Assembly: GCA_051744245.1 (NCBI GenBank)
Contig: JBNJCV010000066.1
Location: 1-9,268 of the forward strand
Direction of reading: 5' to 3'
DNA length: 9,268 nt
Source of the DNA: M55B165 sp051744245
GTDB taxonomy: Bacteria; Actinomycetota; Humimicrobiia; Humimicrobiales; Humimicrobiaceae
The number at the start of each line of letters is the position of its first letter. Position 1 is the stretch's first letter. Below are positions 5,308 to 9,268 of the stretch, piece after piece. The notes beneath the pieces are model-generated. The model did not search any database, had not been told where the DNA came from, and worked only from the letters and a program-made list of their open reading frames with translations. The position numbers and the translations under genes are program-made.

Positions 5308-6171
5308 ATGGAAGAATACACAGATTTTGAAAAATTGATCTATGTGTTGTCCAAGGAAAAAGGAATTAATTTCCTGTTAGGCCATATCGATACTGGAAAG
5401 ACTACCTTCTCTAAAGAAATGATAAAAGCTTTTTTGAATAAAGGGGAAAAGGTTGGCTTTGTTGATAGTGATGTGGGGCAGTCTACTGCCGGTCCCCCAA
5501 CTACCATAGGGGCTAAATTAGTTAAAAACAAGGAGGATATATATAATTTAGGCAAAGATTTTGAAAGCCTTTATTTTGTGGGATCCACTTCACCCCGGAG
5601 GAATTTTCTACCCATGGTGATAGGGACTTACAGCCTTTCAAGGGAGGTTAAAGGAAAAGCAGAATCTTTAGTAATTGATACAACAGGGTTAGTTCTTGGA
5701 AGCTATGGGCAGGTTTTAAAATATAATAAAATTAATTTCATAAAGCCAAGACACCTGGTGCTTTTTGAAAAAGAAGAAGAGTTAAAATATTACAAGGAAA
5801 TGTTTTACCGGCAGAATTTTACAAAATTATATATACTTAAGGTTAAAGGCCTAGCCAAAGAAAAGAGTAACAAAGAGAGGGAAAAGAGAAGAAAAGAAAA
5901 ATTTAGCCAGTACCTAAATGAAGCATCAGAGGATTTAATAGATCTGGAAAGCGTGGGCACTTTTCCCCCAAAGGAATTTTTTTTAAATAAGGTAAAGGAG
6001 TTTAATGTAGTTGGATTAGAGGATATAAATAATCGGTGCCTGGGAATTGGAATTTTTTTAAATGCTGACAAAAACAGCTTGAAAATATATACGCCAGTTG
6101 AAAGCAGGAAGGTAAAGTTTTTGAAGCTAGGTGGAATTAGGATAAATAAAGAGGCGAAAAGTCATGAGTAA
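5308..6171 (+). CDS. Clp1/Grc3-like polynucleotide 5'-kinase
   Basis: A 287-residue P-loop protein of the Clp1/Grc3/Nol9 group, whose characterised members phosphorylate the 5'-hydroxyl ends of RNA or DNA using a nucleoside triphosphate. Walker A is GHIDTGKT (25-32). DSDVGQSTAGPPTTIG (53-68) is the signature that distinguishes this group from other P-loop enzymes, and YFVGSTSPRRNFLP (89-102) is also family-typical. VIDTTGLVLG (122-131) is the Walker B region. A basic segment REKRRKEKFSQYL (191-203) matches the arginine-rich lid before a C-terminal beta domain (about 212-280). It lacks the N-terminal domain of eukaryotic Clp1, as archaeal and bacterial versions do. The start is supported by GAGGTG 10 nt upstream. 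Its last 8 nt overlap the sirtuin gene, indicating co-translation. Kinase activity and substrate are inferred from family membership. Confidence 0.85.
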   Translation: MEEYTDFEKLIYVLSKEKGINFLLGHIDTGKTTFSKEMIKAFLNKGEKVGFVDSDVGQSTAGPPTTIGAKLVKNKEDIYNLGKDFESLYFVGSTSPRRNFLPMVIGTYSLSREVKGKAESLVIDTTGLVLGSYGQVLKYNKINFIKPRHLVLFEKEEELKYYKEMFYRQNFTKLYILKVKGLAKEKSNKEREKRRKEKFSQYLNEASEDLIDLESVGTFPPKEFFLNKVKEFNVVGLEDINNRCLGIGIFLNADKNSLKIYTPVESRKVKFLKLGGIRINKEAKSHE

Positions 6172-6919
6172 TGCCCAGAAGATAGCAGGTGAAATATATA
6201 AAAGTAGGAGGGTATGTGTGCTGACTGGAGCTGGGATATCTACTGAAAGCGGAATACCTGATTTCAGGAGCCCTGGAACTGGGCTCTGGTCCAGGTTTGA
6301 TCCCAACATACTTTCAGCGGATTCTCTGCTAAGGGATCCGGAAAAATTTTATAGCAAAGGTCTTAAGGTTTTAAAGAGTATTGGAAAGATAAAGGAAGCC
6401 GAACCTAATATAGGGCATAAAGTGCTAGCAAAACTGGAAAAGGAAAATTACATTGATTGCATAATTACTCAGAATATTGATGGTTTGCACAGAAAAGCTG
6501 GTTCAAAAAAGGTATATGAAGTACATGGCAATTTAAGGGATGCATATTGCATGTCTTGTGGGAGAAAATATAGCTTTAGCGATATAATAGAAAAGATAAA
6601 AATTGGCCAGATGCCCCCGCAATGCGGCAGTTGCAATGGAACCATAAGGCCGGATGTGGTCCTTTTTGGGGATGTACTTAATGAAAGTTACAGCCAAGCT
6701 GTAAAGGAAGTTGAAAAGTGTAACTTGCTTGTTATAGTGGGGTCAAGCCTTGAAGTAAGCCCCGTAAATTATTTACCGGATTTAGCTGCCAGGTATATAA
6801 TCATAAATAGGGAGCCTACTTCTTTTGACAGAGATGCCTTTATTTCCTGGCAGCAGCAGGCTGGCAAGGCTTTGGAAATGATATATAATGCGCTTAAAGA
6901 ATATGAAAAAAAAGGTTAA
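6164..6919 (+). CDS. cobB: Sirtuin NAD-dependent protein deacylase
   Basis: Sirtuins remove acyl groups from protein lysines, consuming NAD and releasing nicotinamide and O-acyl-ADP-ribose. All motifs are present in 251 residues, a normal bacterial length: TGAGISTESGIPDFRS (21-36) for NAD, TQNIDGLH (102-109), catalytic H121 in VHG, zinc cysteines C129, C132, C154 and C157, VVLFGD (165-170), and GSSLEVSPVNYLP (193-205). After DPEKF there is a tyrosine (Y63), but the arginine three residues later found in SIRT5/CobB-type enzymes is glycine (G66). A preference for acetyl rather than succinyl groups is therefore inferred. The symbol follows common bacterial naming and does not imply orthology to E. 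coli CobB. GAGG at 6151-6154 is the ribosome site, inside the kinase gene; the reading frame overlaps the kinase by 8 nt and the next gene by 17 nt. Confidence 0.96.
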   Translation: MSNAQKIAGEIYKSRRVCVLTGAGISTESGIPDFRSPGTGLWSRFDPNILSADSLLRDPEKFYSKGLKVLKSIGKIKEAEPNIGHKVLAKLEKENYIDCIITQNIDGLHRKAGSKKVYEVHGNLRDAYCMSCGRKYSFSDIIEKIKIGQMPPQCGSCNGTIRPDVVLFGDVLNESYSQAVKEVEKCNLLVIVGSSLEVSPVNYLPDLAARYIIINREPTSFDRDAFISWQQQAGKALEMIYNALKEYEKKG

Positions 6920-9268
6920 TGTATCATTATTTTTAATTTCTTTTTCTGTTTTCCTTTATCAGGTATGTCTACTTAGAATACTTTCTATTTCTGACTTTTA
7001 TCATTTTGCGTTTTTAATTGTAAGTGTTGCTCTTCTAGGATTTGGAATAAGCGGAAGCTTTTTGTATTTCTTTATCAATAAAATTAGCAATCCCCGGGTT
7101 TGCTATATTATCTTTTCGGCCGGTTTTTCAGTTTCCATTATCTTGAGCTTTCTAGTAATAAATCTGGTGCCCTTTGATTCATTTAAGATTGCCTGGGAGC
7201 TGAAGCAGTTGTTTTACCTTTTTATATATTACCTTTTTTTAATAGCTCCCTTTTTTTTCGGAGGTTGTTTTATAGGTTATGTTTTTTACAATCTTGAAAA
7301 ACCTTCTTTAACCTATTTTTTTAATTTAATTGGTTCTGCAGCAGGGGCCCTCGCTTTCCTTGTCTTGCTGCCCGCTACTGGAAAAACAGGAGTTATTCTG
7401 CTGGCAAGCATATTGGGTATTGTCTCCTTAATTATTTTAACCTCTAAGGGTTACGCAAAGATATTGGTATTATTTTCAACAGTTTTTGTAATTGTGGTTT
7501 TCCTCCTTTGTATTTTTTTCCCCCAGATCTGGGACATAAGGATATCCCCCTACAAGAGCCTGGCTACAGCTCTCCGTTACCCTGATTCAGAATTGGCATA
7601 CTCTTCTGAGAACTCTTCGGCAAAAATAGATATTGTAAAAAGTGAAAATATCAAATCAGCTCCAGGAATTAGCCTAAAGTACCAGGATGTTCCACCCCCA
7701 CAGCTGGGTTTAACCGTAGATGCTGACAATTTATCCCCTATAACAAAGTATTCTAAAGAAAGGCTGGATTTCCTGGATTTCCTTCCCCAGTCCCTGTTTT
7801 TTGGTTTGGGAAGGGATTATGAGAATATATTAATCGTTGAGCCAGGAGGTGGCCTTGATGTTTTGGCTTCAGAATATTTTGTTGGTTCAAATATCTATGT
7901 GGTGCAGAATAACGTGCTTATAACAGAAGCATTAAAGGGTTATTTTTCCAGTTACAGCGGGGATATATATAACAAGGAAAACATAACCGTAATAAATGAC
8001 TCAATTAGAAACTTCTCTAAAATTACTGATAAAAAATTTGACCTTATTATATTAAGTCTTTCTGATAGCTATCATCCAATTTCTTCAGGGGCATATAGCT
8101 TGAATGAAAATTACCTCTACACAAAGGAAAGTTTAGCTGATCTTATAAAGATAGCTGACAACAAGGGAATAGTTGCGGTTACCAGGTGGGTACAGTTTCC
8201 TCCCAGTGAAAACTTAAAAATCTTATCCACTTTTATAGAAAGCATTGAAGATGCCGGTATTAAAGATATCACAGATAAAATTTTTGCTTTCAGATCCTGG
8301 TCAACATTTACCACTATGTTTAGCAAAACCAGTTTCAGCAGTAAAGAAGCCGGTACATTAAAACAGAAAACCGGCAGCTTGAATTATGACCTTGTTTACT
8401 ATGAGGGTATGAAAATAGAAGAGGCAAATAAGTACAATAAGCTCGATGAGCCTTATTTTCACAAGTACTTTAAAAAAATTTTAGAAGGCAACAACCAGCA
8501 AAGGCTTTCCTTCTATGACCAGTATTATTTTAACATAGAGCCGACTTCAGACAATAATCCCTATTTTTATAATTTCTTTAAATTCAGGCAAGTCCCTGAT
8601 ATTGTAAAATATTTCGGCAAATCAACCCAGCCTTTTGGAGGGGGAGGATACCTTATACTTATTGCTGCCCTAGTTATTTCAATAATACTTTCTGCACTAT
8701 TAATCCTATTTCCATTGAGGGTTAAAAATATCAGGCTAAGGCTAAAAGGGAACTACCCCTACCTCATTTATTTTCTATCTATCGGGCTTGGCTTTTTCTT
8801 TATAGAGTTGCCATTTATTCAGAAATTTATACTAATTCTGGGGAAGCCTGCTTATTCCCTTTCTGTAATACTTTTTAGCATAATGCTTTTTGCAGGTATT
8901 GGAAGCTTTGTTACCAGCAGGTACAGGGTAAATATCAACTGGACAATTCCCATTCTCTTTGTCTATGTTATATTATTTGTTTTCACCTTTAGGCATTTAA
9001 GCAGTTTTATGTTGTCAAGAGTCCTGTGGCAAAGGTTTCTGTTAACCGTGCTGTTGGTAATGCCTGCAGGATTTCTTATGGGAATGCCTTTTCCCCTGGG
9101 AATAGCCAGGGCAAAGGTAGAAAAGCCGAATATAGTACCCTGGCTATGGGCTATTAATGGGTGTGCCTCGGTTATAGGATCTATTGCTGCAGTAATAGTT
9201 TCACTTCATCTGGGATTCTTGGTGGTTATTGGAATATCAGGGCTCCTGTATATTTCTGCCATGGTGGC
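6903..9268 (+). CDS. Membrane protein with spermidine-synthase-like domain (3' end outside window)
   Basis: Translated by hand: 788 residues without a stop. An N-terminal membrane part (about 7-205, six or seven hydrophobic segments) is followed by a soluble domain (about 210-575) and further membrane segments from about 583 on. The soluble domain resembles the methyltransferase fold of polyamine synthases: IVEPGGGLDVL (311-321) is the glycine-rich motif, FDLIILSLSD (379-388) the motif IV strand, and ENYLYTKES (402-410), VTRW (426-429) and TSDNNPYFYNFF (548-559) are signatures I associate with the large family of spermidine-synthase-like membrane proteins of unknown function. GLGFFFIELPFIQKF (628-642) and PWLWAINGCASVIGSIAA (746-763) also fit it. 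The usual catalytic aspartate is serine (S385), so aminopropyl transfer is unlikely. The start at 6903 overlaps the sirtuin by 17 nt; ATG at 6888 is an in-frame alternative. Neither has a good ribosome site. Confidence 0.85.
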   Translation, partial: MKKKVNVSLFLISFSVFLYQVCLLRILSISDFYHFAFLIVSVALLGFGISGSFLYFFINKISNPRVCYIIFSAGFSVSIILSFLVINLVPFDSFKIAWELKQLFYLFIYYLFLIAPFFFGGCFIGYVFYNLEKPSLTYFFNLIGSAAGALAFLVLLPATGKTGVILLASILGIVSLIILTSKGYAKILVLFSTVFVIVVFLLCIFFPQIWDIRISPYKSLATALRYPDSELAYSSENSSAKIDIVKSENIKSAPGISLKYQDVPPPQLGLTVDADNLSPITKYSKERLDFLDFLPQSLFFGLGRDYENILIVEPGGGLDVLASEYFVGSNIYVVQNNVLITEALKGYFSSYSGDIYNKENITVINDSIRNFSKITDKKFDLIILSLSDSYHPISSGAYSLNENYLYTKESLADLIKIADNKGIVAVTRWVQFPPSENLKILSTFIESIEDAGIKDITDKIFAFRSWSTFTTMFSKTSFSSKEAGTLKQKTGSLNYDLVYYEGMKIEEANKYNKLDEPYFHKYFKKILEGNNQQRLSFYDQYYFNIEPTSDNNPYFYNFFKFRQVPDIVKYFGKSTQPFGGGGYLILIAALVISIILSALLILFPLRVKNIRLRLKGNYPYLIYFLSIGLGFFFIELPFIQKFILILGKPAYSLSVILFSIMLFAGIGSFVTSRYRVNINWTIPILFVYVILFVFTFRHLSSFMLSRVLWQRFLLTVLLVMPAGFLMGMPFPLGIARAKVEKPNIVPWLWAINGCASVIGSIAAVIVSLHLGFLVVIGISGLLYISAMV

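Noticed and set aside
8117..8326. 69-codon open frame on the minus strand
   Set aside because: It is antisense to the spermidine-synthase-like domain, whose plus-strand reading is continuous with family motifs.

Overview
The window is gene-dense, AT-rich bacterial DNA carrying eleven protein genes, the first and last cut off by the window edges. Bacterial traits are a lipoprotein signal on the first gene, purine-rich ribosome sites (for example AAGGAGG before the BON gene) and TATAAT-type promoters. Two families more typical of archaea or eukaryotes (archaemetzincin and a Clp1-like polynucleotide kinase) sit among ordinary bacterial genes, which would suit a low-GC, probably anaerobic, possibly thermophilic or deep-subsurface lineage. 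The phylum cannot be fixed from this sequence. No RNA gene, insertion sequence, CRISPR array or phage gene was seen, and no stretch of more than 300 bases lacks a gene.

Layout. (a) 1-1219, minus strand: a COG1926-type phosphoribosyltransferase, translationally coupled (ATGA overlap) to a SagB-type nitroreductase lipoprotein whose end is outside the window. (b) 1285-2670, plus: endonuclease V, then a protein of three BON domains with no export signal. (c) 2674-4026, minus: archaemetzincin followed by a SAM-dependent methyltransferase 6 nt later, an evident two-gene operon. (d) 4108-4689, plus: a ComF-like phosphoribosyltransferase. (e) 4692-5165, minus: a two-CBS-domain protein. (f) 5308-9268, plus: an overlapping three-gene operon of Clp1-like polynucleotide kinase, sirtuin and a large membrane protein with a spermidine-synthase-like domain.

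Genes are arranged as alternating divergent and convergent units. The divergent gaps (65, 81 and 142 nt) hold the promoters; one contains a perfect 14-bp palindrome at the predicted archaemetzincin transcription start. The two convergent junctions leave only 2-3 nt, and no terminator hairpin was recognised there.

A loose theme of nucleic-acid and nucleotide chemistry runs through the region: deaminated-base repair (endonuclease V), two PRPP-binding enzymes, a nucleic-acid 5'-kinase, an NAD-consuming deacylase and a CBS protein of a type that often binds adenine nucleotides. Only the kinase-sirtuin-membrane protein and the metzincin-methyltransferase pairings are supported by tight operon structure. 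No complete known defence or biosynthetic system is recognisable.
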